A DNA stretch of 64,000 nucleotides from an uncultured Algibacter sp. (GCF_947490405.1 NZ_CANLGU010000007.1:62001-126000); one strand, 5' to 3'. Shown: positions 43,073 through 53,310, counted from the stretch's first letter. Numbers and translations: made by a program. The notes: generated by a model not told the origin, from the letters alone.

Positions 43073-43489
43073 TTATTGTTGCATCACACTTTTTTCTTTT
43101 TTATCTAACACACTTACTTTACTTGGATCTATAACTAAACCTTTAATCTTTAAAGCAACTGTAGGTGTTTCCGCATTAGACATAACTGTAATTGTTTTTC
43201 TAATTGGGTTTACTCTTTTAGTATCATATTTTACCTCAATCTCACCCGTTTCACCTGGCATTATAGGGTCTTTAGGTTTTTTGGGTATAGTACATCCACA
43301 GCTAGAAGATACTTTAGATATTATTAATGGTTCGTCTCCTGTATTGGTAAATTCAAATACACGAACACCGTCGGCGCCTTTTTCTATAGTTCCATAATCT
43401 ATAACTTCAGACTTAAATTCAATTTTAGCTTGTGCGTTTATTGAAAAACTAACTAAACCAATAAATAAAATAGTAATTAATTGTTTCAT
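43073..43489 (-). CDS. DUF1573 domain exported protein
   Basis: A 138-aa protein with a signal peptide (MKQLITILFIGLVSFSINAQ) and one DUF1573 (Ig-like, ASH-related) domain: IDYGTIEKGADGVRVFEFTN, PLIISKVSSSCGCTIPKKPK (the conserved CGC pair), and GEIEVKYDTKRVNPIRKTIT. Periplasmic or surface; no biochemical role established. Promoter at 43575-43606, with a leader of about 80 bases. Confidence 0.92.
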   Translation of the reverse strand: MKQLITILFIGLVSFSINAQAKIEFKSEVIDYGTIEKGADGVRVFEFTNTGDEPLIISKVSSSCGCTIPKKPKDPIMPGETGEIEVKYDTKRVNPIRKTITVMSNAETPTVALKIKGLVIDPSKVSVLDKKEKSVMQQ

Positions 43490-43574
43490 GATTCTATTTT
43501 TTGTTATTCTTTCTTCGTTTTCTAAACCCCTTGTAATTCAGGAGTTAATATTATTTTTAGCTTTATAACTAAGT

Positions 43575-43606
43575 CAAACATAGTCACTTTTTCTACAACC
43601 TGCAAA
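43575..43606 (-). promoter_or_regulatory. Promoter of the DUF1573 gene
   Basis: Minus strand: TTTG (43606-43603), 20 bases, TATGTTTG (43582-43575): both elements match consensus. Leader about 80 bases to the ATG at 43489. Confidence 0.75.
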
Positions 43607-43733
43607 AATAATAGACGTAATGCAGAGATATTAACATATTTAACCTAGATAAAAGTACGTACAGTTTTCTTTGATTTTCTTCAAAAACTATAAAGAACTC
43701 TTATTTTCTTAAGTTTTATAAACCTTTTATAGT

Positions 43734-43764
43734 TTTTATAGAAAAAGAAATATAAGTACTTTTG
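43734..43764 (+). promoter_or_regulatory. Promoter of valS
   Basis: TTTT (43734-43737), 19 bases, TACTTTTG (43757-43764; exact TAnnTTTG). Predicted transcription start about 43771, supporting translation from ATG 43795 rather than an earlier TTG. Confidence 0.65.
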
Positions 43765-43794
43765 CACATCATTATTCAAAAACTATTCCAAAGC

Positions 43795-46428
43795 ATGCAA
43801 ATTCCATCAAAATATGATGCAAGTCAGGTAGAAAGTAAGTGGTACGATTACTGGATGAAACACAATTATTTTCATTCAGAGCCAGATGAAAGAGAACCTT
43901 ATACCGTTGTTATTCCGCCTCCAAATGTAACTGGAGTACTCCATATGGGGCACATGCTTAACAATACCATTCAGGATGTTTTAATTCGTCGTGCGCGTTT
44001 ATTGGGTAAGAATGCATGCTGGGTACCTGGTACAGATCACGCATCTATTGCTACTGAAGCTAAAGTGGTTGCTAAGTTAAAAGAACAGGGTTTAGATAAA
44101 AATGATTTATCTCGTGATGAATTTTTAAAACATGCCTGGGATTGGACTGAAGAATATGGAGGCGTTATTCTAGAACAGCTGAAAAAATTGGGTTGTTCTT
44201 GTGATTGGGATAGAACCAAATTCACGATGGATGATGATATGAGTGAAGCTGTAATCAAGGTTTTTATTGATTTATATGAAAAAGGTTTGATTTATCGTGG
44301 TTATCGCATGGTAAACTGGGATCCTGAAGCAAAAACAACGCTTTCAGATGAAGAAGTTATTCATGAAGAACGCCAAGGAAACTTATATTATTTAGAATAT
44401 AAAATTGAAGGAAGTAATGATACTTTAACTATTGCAACAACTCGCCCTGAGACCATTTTTGGAGATACCGCAATTTGCATAAACCCCAATGATGAACGTT
44501 TTTCTCATTTAAGTGGAAAGAAAGCTATTGTACCTATTTGTAATCGCGTAATTCCTATTATTGAAGATGATTATGTTGATGTTGAGTTTGGTACAGGTTG
44601 TTTAAAAGTTACACCAGCCCATGATGAAAACGATAAGAATCTTGGAGATAAACATAAGTTAGAAGTTATCGATATCTTCAATGAAGATGCGTCTTTAAAT
44701 AGTTTCGGGTTACATTACGAGGGTAAAGACCGTTTTGTAGTTAGAAAAGACATAGTAAAAGAGCTAGAAGGAGATGGTGTTTTGGTTAAAACTGAAACGC
44801 ACATCAATAAGGTAGGAACTTCAGAAAGAACCAAAGCGGTTATCGAACCTCGTTTAAGCGATCAGTGGTTTCTTAAAATGGAAGATTTGGTAAAACCTGC
44901 CATTAAAGCCGTTTTGGAAGATGATGATATTAAGTTATTTCCAAAAAAGTTTGAAAATACGTATCGCCATTGGATGGAAAATATTCGAGATTGGAATATT
45001 TCACGTCAATTGATGTGGGGTCAACAAATACCGGCATATTATTATGGTGATGGAAAAGAAGATTTTGTAGTAGCAGAAACTATTGAAAAAGCTCTAGATA
45101 AAGCTAGGGTTGCTGCTTCAAATGAGAAACTTCAATTATCAGATTTAACTCAAGATAAGGATGCTCTTGATACGTGGTTCTCATCTTGGTTATGGCCTAT
45201 GAGTGTTTTTGATGGTATACGTAACCCAGAAAATGAAGAAATTAAATACTATTACCCAACAAACGATTTAGTTACAGGGCCTGATATTTTATTCTTTTGG
45301 GTGGCACGTATGATTATTGCAGGGTATGAATATAAAGACGAAAAACCTTTTGAAAATGTTTACTTAACAGGTTTAGTACGTGATAAGCAACGTCGAAAAA
45401 TGAGTAAATCGTTAGGTAATTCTCCTGATGCATTAAAACTTATTGAAGAATACGGTGCTGATGGTGTTCGTGTTGGTTTGTTATTGAGTTCTGCCGCAGG
45501 AAACGATTTAATGTTTGATGAAGCGCTTTGTCAACAAGGAAAAGGGTTTGGAAACAAAATATGGAATGCCTTTCGATTAATTCAAGGTTGGGAAATAGAT
45601 GAAGCAATTCCTCAACCAGAAACAGCCAAAGTAGGTTTAGAATGGTACGAAACAAAATTTCAAAAAGCTTTGATTGAAATTGAAGATCATTTTAGCAAAT
45701 ATCGATTAAGTGATGCTCTCATGGCGATATATAAATTAATCATGGATGATTTTTCATCATGGTTATTGGAAATTATTAAGCCAGCCTATCAAAAACCAAT
45801 AGATGCTAAAACGTATAAAGATGTAATTAAAGCTTTCGAAAATAATCTTAAAGTATTGCATCCGTTTATGCCGTTTTTAACAGAAGAAATTTGGCAATAT
45901 ATTTCAGAAAGAACTCCAGAAGAGGCATTAATTGTTGCTAAATGGCCAGAATTTAAGACTATAAATGAGACTATAATTGCTGAGTTTGATTTCGCATCAG
46001 AAGTTATTTCAGGAATCAGAAACATTAGAAAACAAAAGAATATAGCTTTTAAAGATGCTATAAGGTTTTCAATGATAAATAATGAAAATACGAATACTAC
46101 TTTTGATGGAGTTATTTCTAAATTAGGAAACTTAGAAAATATCGAAAATACATCTGAAGCTATTGAAGGTGCATTAACTTTTAGAGTAAAATCAAATGAG
46201 TATTTTATTCCTATGGTTGGAGCGATTGATGTAGAAGCTGAAATCCAAAAACTTACAGAAGAATTAAATTATACAGAGGGTTTTTTAAAATCAGTTCAGA
46301 AAAAACTATCTAACGAACGTTTTGTAAATAATGCTCCAGAACAAGTTGTAGCTAGTGAGAAGAAAAAAGAAGCAGATGCTTTGGCTAAAATTGATACATT
46401 AAAAGCTAGTTTAGCTAGTTTGAGTTAA
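43795..46428 (+). CDS. valS: Valine--tRNA ligase
   Basis: An 877-aa class I synthetase, full length. HIGH-type motif [12 protein letters not shown], an inserted editing (CP1) domain with [13 protein letters not shown] and [13 protein letters not shown], the KMSKS motif in [13 protein letters not shown], an anticodon-binding helical domain ([15 protein letters not shown]), and the C-terminal coiled coil ([16 protein letters not shown]) typical of ValRS. The frame opens 33 bases earlier at a TTG, but ATG 43795 ([13 protein letters not shown]) is the family start. Confidence 0.97.
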   Translation: MQIPSKYDASQVESKWYDYWMKHNYFHSEPDEREPYTVVIPPPNVTGVLHMGHMLNNTIQDVLIRRARLLGKNACWVPGTDHASIATEAKVVAKLKEQGLDKNDLSRDEFLKHAWDWTEEYGGVILEQLKKLGCSCDWDRTKFTMDDDMSEAVIKVFIDLYEKGLIYRGYRMVNWDPEAKTTLSDEEVIHEERQGNLYYLEYKIEGSNDTLTIATTRPETIFGDTAICINPNDERFSHLSGKKAIVPICNRVIPIIEDDYVDVEFGTGCLKVTPAHDENDKNLGDKHKLEVIDIFNEDASLNSFGLHYEGKDRFVVRKDIVKELEGDGVLVKTETHINKVGTSERTKAVIEPRLSDQWFLKMEDLVKPAIKAVLEDDDIKLFPKKFENTYRHWMENIRDWNISRQLMWGQQIPAYYYGDGKEDFVVAETIEKALDKARVAASNEKLQLSDLTQDKDALDTWFSSWLWPMSVFDGIRNPENEEIKYYYPTNDLVTGPDILFFWVARMIIAGYEYKDEKPFENVYLTGLVRDKQRRKMSKSLGNSPDALKLIEEYGADGVRVGLLLSSAAGNDLMFDEALCQQGKGFGNKIWNAFRLIQGWEIDEAIPQPETAKVGLEWYETKFQKALIEIEDHFSKYRLSDALMAIYKLIMDDFSSWLLEIIKPAYQKPIDAKTYKDVIKAFENNLKVLHPFMPFLTEEIWQYISERTPEEALIVAKWPEFKTINETIIAEFDFASEVISGIRNIRKQKNIAFKDAIRFSMINNENTNTTFDGVISKLGNLENIENTSEAIEGALTFRVKSNEYFIPMVGAIDVEAEIQKLTEELNYTEGFLKSVQKKLSNERFVNNAPEQVVASEKKKEADALAKIDTLKASLASLS

Positions 46429-46441
46429 ACAAATACTTTTA

Positions 46442-46708
46442 TTATTCTCTATACAAAAAATAATTATTAACCAAGTTAATGTATTCGCGTTTAGCTTCAT
46501 CTTCGCTAATATCTTTTATTTGAAATAAAGCATTGGTTTTAAAGGCGTTTATAATGGCTTTTTTGCTTTTAGGGCGGTTGTAGTTATTTGTAGCTTTTTT
46601 GTAGTAAGCGTAGAGTTTTAAAAGTGTGTCTGCCGGAAAAGGCTCAGTATGCTCACTTACGCGATTAACAGCTTCTTGAAACTCTATATCCAACTCTTTA
46701 TTACTCAT
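46442..46708 (-). CDS. Acyl-CoA-binding protein
   Basis: An 88-aa four-helix protein of the ACBP family. FQEAVNRVSEHTEPFPADTL, KLYAYYKKATNNYN (the Tyr-Lys pair that contacts acyl-CoA) and SEDEAKREYINLVNNY. The family binds medium/long acyl-CoA esters in the cytosol. It overlaps the stop of psd by 1 bp; such ACBP genes beside phospholipid genes are typical of Flavobacteria. Confidence 0.9.
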   Translation of the reverse strand: MSNKELDIEFQEAVNRVSEHTEPFPADTLLKLYAYYKKATNNYNRPKSKKAIINAFKTNALFQIKDISEDEAKREYINLVNNYFLYRE

Positions 46709-47358
46709 TAGTTTTCAGCAATAACGCTTTCGCCACCACGAACTTTTTGGTTTAATTTTACTTTAATCTTAGTATCTATAGGTAAAAATAAATCTACTCT
46801 AGAACCAAATTTGATGAATCCAGATTCACCACCTTGAATCGCTTTGTCATCAATTTTAGCATAATTTACAATACGCTTCGCCAAAGCACCAGCAATTTGT
46901 CTGTGTAGTACTTTACCATAAGTTTTATTTTCGACGACTACCGTAGTACGCTCGTTTTCTTCACTCGCTTTTGGGTGCCACGCAACAAGGTATTTTCCTG
47001 GATGATATTTACTAAATACAACTTTACCACCAATTGGGTAGCGAGTAACATGCACATTTAATGGCGACATGAAAACACTAACTTGGAGTCGTTTTTCATT
47101 AAAATATTCTTTTTCAAAAACCTCTTCAATAACAACTACTTTTCCGTCTACAGGAGAAATAACTTGTTTGTTATTGAGGTGTGTATTACGTTTTGGATTT
47201 CTAAAAAATTGTAATATTAAAATTAGAAAAACTAATAAAGTTACCATAACGATGGTTCTTAACCACGTGATATCGATAAAGCTATCCACTAATAGAAAAC
47301 AACCAACAATTATAACTAGTGTTATAATTATAATTTTATGACCTTCTTTATGAAACAT
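46708..47358 (-). CDS. psd: Phosphatidylserine decarboxylase (short form)
   Basis: A 216-aa pyruvoyl enzyme converting phosphatidylserine to phosphatidylethanolamine. Two N-terminal membrane helices (IIIITLVIIVGCFLLVDSFI, LRTIVMVTLLVFLILILQFF), then VISPVDGKVVVIEE, FMSPLNVHVTRYPIGG, and the self-cleavage site FIKFGSRVDLFLP, where Ser becomes the pyruvoyl group. The 11-bp overlap with cdsA indicates an operon of membrane lipid genes. Confidence 0.93.
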   Translation of the reverse strand: MFHKEGHKIIIITLVIIVGCFLLVDSFIDITWLRTIVMVTLLVFLILILQFFRNPKRNTHLNNKQVISPVDGKVVVIEEVFEKEYFNEKRLQVSVFMSPLNVHVTRYPIGGKVVFSKYHPGKYLVAWHPKASEENERTTVVVENKTYGKVLHRQIAGALAKRIVNYAKIDDKAIQGGESGFIKFGSRVDLFLPIDTKIKVKLNQKVRGGESVIAEN

Positions 47359-48169
47359 AATTTAAAATTCTTAAAAATAAATATATAAATGGTGCAGCGA
47401 ATATAATACTATCCAGTCGATCCATTAATCCACCATGACCTGGCATAATAACACCACTATCTTTAACTTTTGCTTGTCTTTTAAACTTAGACTCTATTAA
47501 GTCTCCTAAAGTGCCAAAAACACTAACTATGATACTTAGAATAAGCCAACTTGTAAAAGTTAAAGTTGCTGTAAAGGTAGCTATAAAATAACTTGCTACG
47601 CATGAAAAGAATAAACCACCTAGAAAGCCTTCAACTGTTTTTTTTGGGGAAATAATTTCGAAAAGTTTTTGTTTGCCTAAGTTTTTACCCACTAGGTATG
47701 CAAAAGAATCATTAACCCAAACCAAAATAAAAGCGCCCAATAAAATATTTGGATTATAGTTATGATAATAATTCGCAATTAAAATTAAAAAAACAAACGA
47801 ACTTGATAAATAAAATGTAGTTAGTAAAAATCGTTTAGTACTAAAAAGAGGAATGGTTTTTCCAGAAAACAAGTCTTTTATTAGAAATAAATTCACAAAA
47901 ATGGAGAGCACCATAAGTATTTGAGTTGCTTCGCTTAGACCTTTATTGGTGTTTAAAACAGCTTGCCAATATCCAAAAATAGCATACAGTATTATAAATA
48001 TGAAATACGGAATGTTACTCTTAAGCTGAATTAGTTTTTTGAATTCTCCAATGCAGATTAACCCAAATATAAAGAAAAGTGCTATAAGTGCCTGTTCGAT
48101 ATAAACACAAATAAGTAATAAAGAAACATAGATTAAACCAGAAAGTGATCGGATGAGTGTTTCTTTCAT
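47348..48169 (-). CDS. cdsA: Phosphatidate cytidylyltransferase
   Basis: A 273-aa integral membrane enzyme making CDP-diacylglycerol. Eight or so helices; LVWVNDSFAYLVGKNLGKQK, FEIISPKKTVEGFLGGL and the family signature KRQAKVKDSGVIMPGHGG followed by LMDRLDS. 1 bp downstream of the LUD gene and overlapping psd by 11 bp; supplies the substrate path to phosphatidylserine/PE. Confidence 0.95.
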   Translation of the reverse strand: MKETLIRSLSGLIYVSLLLICVYIEQALIALFFIFGLICIGEFKKLIQLKSNIPYFIFIILYAIFGYWQAVLNTNKGLSEATQILMVLSIFVNLFLIKDLFSGKTIPLFSTKRFLLTTFYLSSSFVFLILIANYYHNYNPNILLGAFILVWVNDSFAYLVGKNLGKQKLFEIISPKKTVEGFLGGLFFSCVASYFIATFTATLTFTSWLILSIIVSVFGTLGDLIESKFKRQAKVKDSGVIMPGHGGLMDRLDSIIFAAPFIYLFLRILNYVS

Positions 48170-48170
48170 T

Positions 48171-48779
48171 CTATAAGTCTTCTAACAGTAAAAGATATAG
48201 GTTTTTTGCACTACTACCATAACTTAAAAAATCCTTTTCATCTCCAGATTTAAAGTGCTTTATGGTCGTGATATTTGTAGGTATTCTTTGTCTGTTTTTA
48301 GATTTTATACCACGTAAACCTTCACCAATATTATCAACTATTTGGCTTGTTGTGGCAAAAACAATGAAGTTAAAAGGTAATTCTGGTAGTTTTTTTTCAA
48401 AAATTTGTTTTGATGAGATTAAAAGCGAGCCATCGTTAGCAATTAGATTTTCACAAGTAGTTAGGAAGTAAGTGGCTTTACTTATTTTTTTTGTAGGGAG
48501 TAGGTTTGAGTTTTTAAACTTGTCTTCCAATTCGGAATCTAACAATAAAACTTGTTCTTCTTCCCAATCATTTTCGGCAAGAATGTGTCCTAAATTATTA
48601 TAAATTTCATTTAAATTTTCACAATATAAGAACTTACCACCATTAGCTTTAAAGTTTATGGTAAACCTTTCATCTATTGGTAGCTTGACTTCTGGCATGT
48701 ACTTGCCACGGTCATGAGATTTTAATTCTTCACCTGAACGATCAGATTTCGAACCAAAAATTTTCCTAAAAAGACTCAT
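48171..48779 (-). CDS. LUD domain protein (LutC/YkgG type)
   Basis: A 202-aa protein related to the LutC/YkgG family. Basic N-terminus (FRKIFGSKSDRSGEELKSHD); body with CENLNEIYNNLGHILAENDW and the TTCENLIANDGSLLISSKQI segment characteristic of the LUD fold, then FIVFATTSQIVDNIGEGLRG. In lactate-utilisation operons LutC partners LutA/B, which are absent here. Its usual Bacteroidetes place is between ftsH and cdsA, as seen. Function in this context unknown. Confidence 0.87.
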   Translation of the reverse strand: MSLFRKIFGSKSDRSGEELKSHDRGKYMPEVKLPIDERFTINFKANGGKFLYCENLNEIYNNLGHILAENDWEEEQVLLLDSELEDKFKNSNLLPTKKISKATYFLTTCENLIANDGSLLISSKQIFEKKLPELPFNFIVFATTSQIVDNIGEGLRGIKSKNRQRIPTNITTIKHFKSGDEKDFLSYGSSAKNLYLLLLEDL

Positions 48780-48825
48780 TTATTGTAAAGCTATTAACCG
48801 ATTTCCCTCCGATGTTCATCAAATA

Positions 48826-48869
48826 TAAAAAATCTTAAATTAACCTTACAATTAATTTAAGATTTTTAC
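48826..48869 (-). terminator. Terminator of ftsH
   Basis: A 16-bp perfect inverted repeat (48828-48843 and 48852-48867), 8-base loop, T-tract on the minus strand. It lies between the ftsH stop and the LUD start, so expression of the downstream lipid genes is at least partly independent. Confidence 0.75.
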
Positions 48870-48900
48870 CATTTGGTTAACAAAACATGTGAGTTTCAGA

Positions 48901-50865
48901 TTATTCTTCTTCCTCTTTTGTGTCAGTTTCTTTGTTTTCAGATTGTTCTTTTTCAAATGGACGCTTCCCGAATATTTTCTCAAGATTGTCTTTAAAAATC
49001 ACCTCTTTTTCTAGTAAAACTTCTGCTAATTCTGTTAGCTTATCTTTATTGGCTTCTAGTAATTTTATAGCACGTTGGTATTGTTCTTCAATAATACTAG
49101 ATATTTCTTTGTCTATAAGTTCTGCAGTTTCCTCGCTATAAGGTTTTGTGAATCCGTATTCACTTTGTCCTGAAGAATCATAATAAGTAAGATTCCCTAT
49201 TTTATCACTCAAACCATAAACAGTAACCATTGCACGAGCTTGTTTGGTGACCTTCTCTAGATCGCTTAGTGCACCTGTTGATATTTTGTCAAATATTACT
49301 TTTTCTGCAGCCCTTCCACCTAAAGCGGCGCACATTTCATCTAACATTTGTTCAGGTCTAACTATTAAACGTTCTTCGGGTAAATACCAAGCTGCTCCTA
49401 ATGAACGTCCACGAGGCACAATAGTAACTTTGATTAATGGTGCAGCATGTTCTAACATCCAGCTTGTAACCGCGTGTCCAGCCTCATGAAATGCAACAGC
49501 ACGTTTTTCACTAGGAGTAATAATTTTATTTTTCTTTTCTAGACCACCAATAATTCTATCTACGGCGTCTAAGAAATCTTGTTTGTCAACAGCTTTCTTG
49601 CCATTTCTGGCAGCAATTAAAGCTGCTTCATTACAAACATTAGCAATGTCTGCTCCCGAAAAACCAGGAGTTTGTTTTGATAAGAAATCTAAATCTAAAT
49701 CTTTTGCTTTTTTAAGTGGTCTTAGGTGTACTTCAAAAATCTCTTTGCGTTCTCTTACATCGGGTAAGTCTACAAAAATTTGTCTGTCAAATCGTCCAGC
49801 ACGCATTAAGGCTTTGTCTAAAATATCGGCTCTATTGGTGGCTGCTATAACGATAACGTTAGTGTTTGTACCAAAACCATCCATTTCTGTTAATAACTGG
49901 TTTAGAGTATTTTCCCGTTCATCATTACTTCCAGACATGGCGTTTTTACCTCTAGCTCGACCAATAGCATCAATCTCATCAATAAATATAATTGATGGTG
50001 ATTTTTCTTTAGCTTGCTTAAATAAATCTCTAACACGGGAAGCTCCAACTCCAACAAACATTTCAACAAAATCCGAACCAGATAGAGAAAAGAAAGGTAC
50101 TTTAGCTTCACCAGCAACAGCTTTTGCTAATAATGTTTTTCCTGTCCCAGGAGGTCCTACGAGTAAAGCGCCTTTTGGAATCTTACCACCAAGTGTTGTG
50201 TATTTTTCTGGAAATTTCAGGAAATCTACAATTTCTTGAACTTCTTCTTTAGCGCCTTCAAGACCAGCAACATCTTTAAAACTTGTTTTAACTTCAGTAT
50301 TCTGATCAAAGAGTTTTGCTTTGGACTTTCCTATGTTAAAAATCTGGCCTCCAGCTCCACCGCCAGCACCACCAGACATTCTTCGCATGATAAATATCCA
50401 AACACCAATCAAAAGGATAAATGGTAAGATACCCATCAATAAATTTCCCCAATCATTGGTTTCTGTGTCAAAAGTTATAATTGGTTTTGTTGATAAACCT
50501 TCAGTCATCTCATTAAGTTGATTTTCAAAATTCTGAAGATCACCAAATTCAAACCTATAATTAGGTAAAGCAGTAGCTGATGGGATAAATGTTTGTGGTT
50601 TTGATCCTTTATGAATCTCTTTAGCTTCAGCATCTTTAGTCAAATATACTTTGGCTACGCGTGTGTTTTTTACGATATCAACACGTGCTATATCCCCTGC
50701 TTCTAGATACTTAAAAAAATCAGATGGTGTTGTTTTGTTAGCATTTTGATAGCTTTCACCGCTAAACAATTGATAGCCTAGAAATAAAGCTATTAATATA
50801 CCATAAATCCAATATGGGCTGAATTTTGGTTTTTTGTCTTTTATATTTTTCTTTTCGTTTGCCAT
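48901..50865 (-). CDS. ftsH: ATP-dependent zinc metalloprotease FtsH
   Basis: A 654-aa inner-membrane AAA+ protease. Two N-terminal helices (IYGILIALFLGYQLFSG; LLMGILPFILLIGVWIFI) bracket a periplasmic region. A Gly-rich linker precedes the AAA domain: Walker A LVGPPGTGKTLLAKAVAG, Walker B IIFIDEIDAIG, SRH ATNRADILDKALMRAGRFD, pore motif FVEMFVGVG. The M41 peptidase domain has HEAGHAVTSWML as zinc site. The acidic C-terminal tail is EKEQSENKETDTKEEEE. It is downstream of rsfS by 8 bp. Confidence 0.97.
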   Translation of the reverse strand: MANEKKNIKDKKPKFSPYWIYGILIALFLGYQLFSGESYQNANKTTPSDFFKYLEAGDIARVDIVKNTRVAKVYLTKDAEAKEIHKGSKPQTFIPSATALPNYRFEFGDLQNFENQLNEMTEGLSTKPIITFDTETNDWGNLLMGILPFILLIGVWIFIMRRMSGGAGGGAGGQIFNIGKSKAKLFDQNTEVKTSFKDVAGLEGAKEEVQEIVDFLKFPEKYTTLGGKIPKGALLVGPPGTGKTLLAKAVAGEAKVPFFSLSGSDFVEMFVGVGASRVRDLFKQAKEKSPSIIFIDEIDAIGRARGKNAMSGSNDERENTLNQLLTEMDGFGTNTNVIVIAATNRADILDKALMRAGRFDRQIFVDLPDVRERKEIFEVHLRPLKKAKDLDLDFLSKQTPGFSGADIANVCNEAALIAARNGKKAVDKQDFLDAVDRIIGGLEKKNKIITPSEKRAVAFHEAGHAVTSWMLEHAAPLIKVTIVPRGRSLGAAWYLPEERLIVRPEQMLDEMCAALGGRAAEKVIFDKISTGALSDLEKVTKQARAMVTVYGLSDKIGNLTYYDSSGQSEYGFTKPYSEETAELIDKEISSIIEEQYQRAIKLLEANKDKLTELAEVLLEKEVIFKDNLEKIFGKRPFEKEQSENKETDTKEEEE

Positions 50866-50873
50866 TTGTTTTT

Positions 50874-51245
50874 TTAGTAACTCGTTTCTATTACAGTTGT
50901 TTTTGCATCACCCCAAAGGCTTTCGATATCATAATACTCTCTGATATGCTTTTGAAATACATGTACAACAACATTTACATAATCAATCAATACCCATTCG
51001 GCATTATCTGCCCCTTCGGTGTGCCAAGGGTTGTCCTTAAGTTCTTTACTTACTTTTTTCTGAACAGAATTTACAATGGCGTTTACTTGTGTATTTGAAG
51101 TTCCTTCACAAATAATAAAGTAATCACAAACGGTGTTATCAATATCTCTTAAATCTAAAATGTTTATTTCTTTACCTTTAACATCTTCAATCCCACTGAT
51201 TATAACTGATATTAATTGGTCTGCGCTTATTTTTTGTTTCGCCAT
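50874..51245 (-). CDS. rsfS: Ribosome silencing factor RsfS
   Basis: A 123-aa member of the RsfS/Iojap family that binds uL14 on the large subunit and blocks subunit joining in starvation. Signatures: DLRDIDNTVCDYFIICEGTS and VLIDYVNVVVHVFQKHIREY, YDIESLWGDA. First gene of the rsfS-ftsH transcript; an exact TAACTTTG -7 element lies at 51273-51266, just upstream. Confidence 0.95.
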   Translation of the reverse strand: MAKQKISADQLISVIISGIEDVKGKEINILDLRDIDNTVCDYFIICEGTSNTQVNAIVNSVQKKVSKELKDNPWHTEGADNAEWVLIDYVNVVVHVFQKHIREYYDIESLWGDAKTTVIETSY

Positions 51246-51265
51246 TAATTGAATTTAATTTATTG

Positions 51266-51273
51266 CAAAGTTA
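51266..51273 (-). promoter_or_regulatory. -7 element (TAACTTTG) of rsfS-ftsH
   Basis: Exact TAnnTTTG on the minus strand, 20 bases from the rsfS ATG. No clear TTTG at -33. Divergent birA starts at 51340. Confidence 0.5.
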
Positions 51274-51339
51274 TTATTTTTTTAGTTCTTTATACTTTAA
51301 ATTATTCATAAGATTTTAGAGTAAGATAATAACCGTTCT

Positions 51340-52071
51340 ATGCGTATAATCAAACTTGATGCCACCGATTCAACAAATAGCTATTTAAAAAGGCTTTATT
51401 CTACAGAATCAATTGCTGATTACACTGCTATATCTACCAATAGCCAAACAAATGGTCGTGGGCAAATGGGAACTGTTTGGGAATCTGAAACATCTAAAAA
51501 CCTAACGTTTAGTGTGTTTAAAGGCGTTGTAGATTTTGAATTGGAAGAACCGTTTTACATAAGTATGGTAATTAGTTTGGCACTTATTAAGACTCTAAGT
51601 AACTTATCAATACCAAAAATAAGTATTAAATGGCCGAACGACATTTTGTCAGCAGATAAAAAAATATGCGGTGTTTTAATTGAAAATGTCATGAAACAAG
51701 GGAAGATATATGGCACAATAATAGGAGTTGGTTTAAATGTAAATCAAACTCTGTTTGATAATCTCCCCAAAGCTTCGTCGCTAAAATTGATTTCAGGACA
51801 GCACTATGATTTAGATGAATTAATCATTATGATTATTAAAAATCTGAAAGATTATTTTTTGTTACTTAAGGATAGAAATTATGAAGAATTGAAAGCAGCG
51901 TATGAATTGCATCTCTTTAGAAAGAACAAACCTTCAACATTTATGGATGCTGAAGGTGTTATGTTTTCTGGTATTATCAAAGGTGTTTCTGAAGTAGGAA
52001 TGCTTAAAGTTCTTTTAGAAGATAATATTCTAAAAGCTTATGATTTAAAACAAATAAGATTACTTTATTAA
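51340..52071 (+). CDS. birA: Biotin--[acetyl-CoA-carboxylase] ligase
   Basis: A 243-aa monofunctional biotin protein ligase; no N-terminal helix-turn-helix, so not the repressor type. DATDSTNSYLKRLYS (adenylate site), TNGRGQMGTVWESE (biotin/ATP loop), SIKWPNDILSADKKICGVLIEN, IGVGLNVNQ. Transfers biotin to the carboxyl carrier protein. Divergent from rsfS, convergent with the SRPBCC gene (4-bp overlap). Confidence 0.95.
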   Translation: MRIIKLDATDSTNSYLKRLYSTESIADYTAISTNSQTNGRGQMGTVWESETSKNLTFSVFKGVVDFELEEPFYISMVISLALIKTLSNLSIPKISIKWPNDILSADKKICGVLIENVMKQGKIYGTIIGVGLNVNQTLFDNLPKASSLKLISGQHYDLDELIIMIIKNLKDYFLLLKDRNYEELKAAYELHLFRKNKPSTFMDAEGVMFSGIIKGVSEVGMLKVLLEDNILKAYDLKQIRLLY

Positions 52072-52463
52072 ATCGCATGCGGAATATTGGTTGCAAGTGT
52101 TTCAATAAATTTACTAATAGGACTTTTAATCATCATTGCCATCATGGGATTAAAGTCGCCTGTAAAGTCTAATTTCACTTCACTGGATGCATCACTAGTT
52201 TCTCTGATAGTAGCAATTAAAGAAAAATCAATTTTTCCCCCAGCTGCTCCTAAAACAATTTTACTCGGTGGAATAACTTCTTTCTTTTTTAGAACAATTT
52301 CTGGCATACCCTTTAAAGCAAAAAGAAACTTATCCTCATCTAAAACTTCAAACTTGCTAATATTTTCTGGCATCAAAGTTTTAAAGTTTTTTATATCTGT
52401 TAAGAAATTGAAAACATCTTGAGAAGATTTATCAACGTTAATTTTTGGAGATTCTAAATTCAT
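52068..52463 (-). CDS. SRPBCC (START-like) family protein
   Basis: A 131-aa single domain: VDKSSQDVFNFLTDIKNFKT at the start, a central beta sheet (KFLFALKGMPEIVLKKKEVI) and a C-terminal helix (PMMAMMIKSPISKFIETLAT), as in SRPBCC folds that bind lipids or small molecules. Ligand unknown. It follows pyrE by 25 bp; the pyrE-SRPBCC-birA neighbourhood is common in Flavobacteriaceae. Confidence 0.8.
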   Translation of the reverse strand: MNLESPKINVDKSSQDVFNFLTDIKNFKTLMPENISKFEVLDEDKFLFALKGMPEIVLKKKEVIPPSKIVLGAAGGKIDFSLIATIRETSDASSEVKLDFTGDFNPMMAMMIKSPISKFIETLATNIPHAI

Positions 52464-52488
52464 AAATTGTGATTTTGTATAAGATATA

Positions 52489-53133
52489 TCAATTAGCGTT
52501 CCATTTACTAGGATTGGTGTTCCATTCTGACAATGTTTGCAATTCTTTTTCAGATATATAATTAGTTTCTAAGGCTTCTTCAAGTAAGTTTTCGTAATTA
52601 CTTAAGGTGTTTAGATGTATATTTTCCTTTTTAAAATTTTCAGCAGCAACGTCAAAACCATAAGTAAAAATAGCTACCATACCTTTAACGTTAATGTCAG
52701 CTTCTTTTAAAGCTTTAACTGCATTTAAACTGCTTTTTCCGGTGCTAATTAAATCTTCAACCACTACCACATTTTGACCACTTTCAATAAAACCCTCAAT
52801 TTGATTTTTTCGACCATGCCCCTTGGCATCTGGTCTTACATAAATAAAAGGGAGACCTAAATATTCAGCAACCAACATGCCAATACCTATAGCACCTGTA
52901 GCAACTCCAGCAATTACATCAGGTTTTCCATACTGTTTTTCAATATGTTTACCCATTGCCTCGCGAATGTAGTTTCTGATTAGAGGGAAAGATAGGATAA
53001 TTCTATTATCACAATAAATTGGAGATTTCCATCCTGATGCCCAAGTAAAGGGGTCATTTGGTTTGAGTTTTATTGCATTTATTTGTAATAAAACTTCAGC
53101 TGTTTTCTTTGCAGTGTTTTTATCAAAAATCAT
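52489..53133 (-). CDS. pyrE: Orotate phosphoribosyltransferase
   Basis: A 214-aa type I phosphoribosyltransferase that makes OMP from orotate and PRPP. N-terminal hood FTWASGWKSPIYCDNRIIL, GVATGAIGIGMLVAEYLGLP, RPDAKGHGRKNQIEG (flexible catalytic loop) and the PRPP motif NVVVVEDLISTGKSSLNAVK. Uses ATG at 53133. Confidence 0.96.
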   Translation of the reverse strand: MIFDKNTAKKTAEVLLQINAIKLKPNDPFTWASGWKSPIYCDNRIILSFPLIRNYIREAMGKHIEKQYGKPDVIAGVATGAIGIGMLVAEYLGLPFIYVRPDAKGHGRKNQIEGFIESGQNVVVVEDLISTGKSSLNAVKALKEADINVKGMVAIFTYGFDVAAENFKKENIHLNTLSNYENLLEEALETNYISEKELQTLSEWNTNPSKWNAN

Positions 53134-53310
53134 GGTGTAAAATTACACATAAATTTATTTTAAAGTAATTGTTTAATGACTTTAATAATTTTTTTTTTAA
53201 CAATTGTATTTTTTTTAAAAAATTCAACGATAGTTCGTTACCCCTTAATTTGTAAGGAAACAAGCTACATTTTTGTATGTGTTTTTCGTTAAAATGAATA
53301 TTTTTTTGTT

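Larger units (their letters stand above)
43490..43794. other. Divergent control region between the DUF1573 gene and valS
   Basis: 305 bases with no gene. It holds two opposing Bacteroidetes-type promoters (listed separately). No T-box-like structure upstream of valS. Confidence 0.6.

Noticed and set aside
43490-43794. T-box riboswitch before valS
   Set aside because: No T-box sequence or terminator/antiterminator pair is visible; the leader after the predicted transcription start is only about 25 bases.
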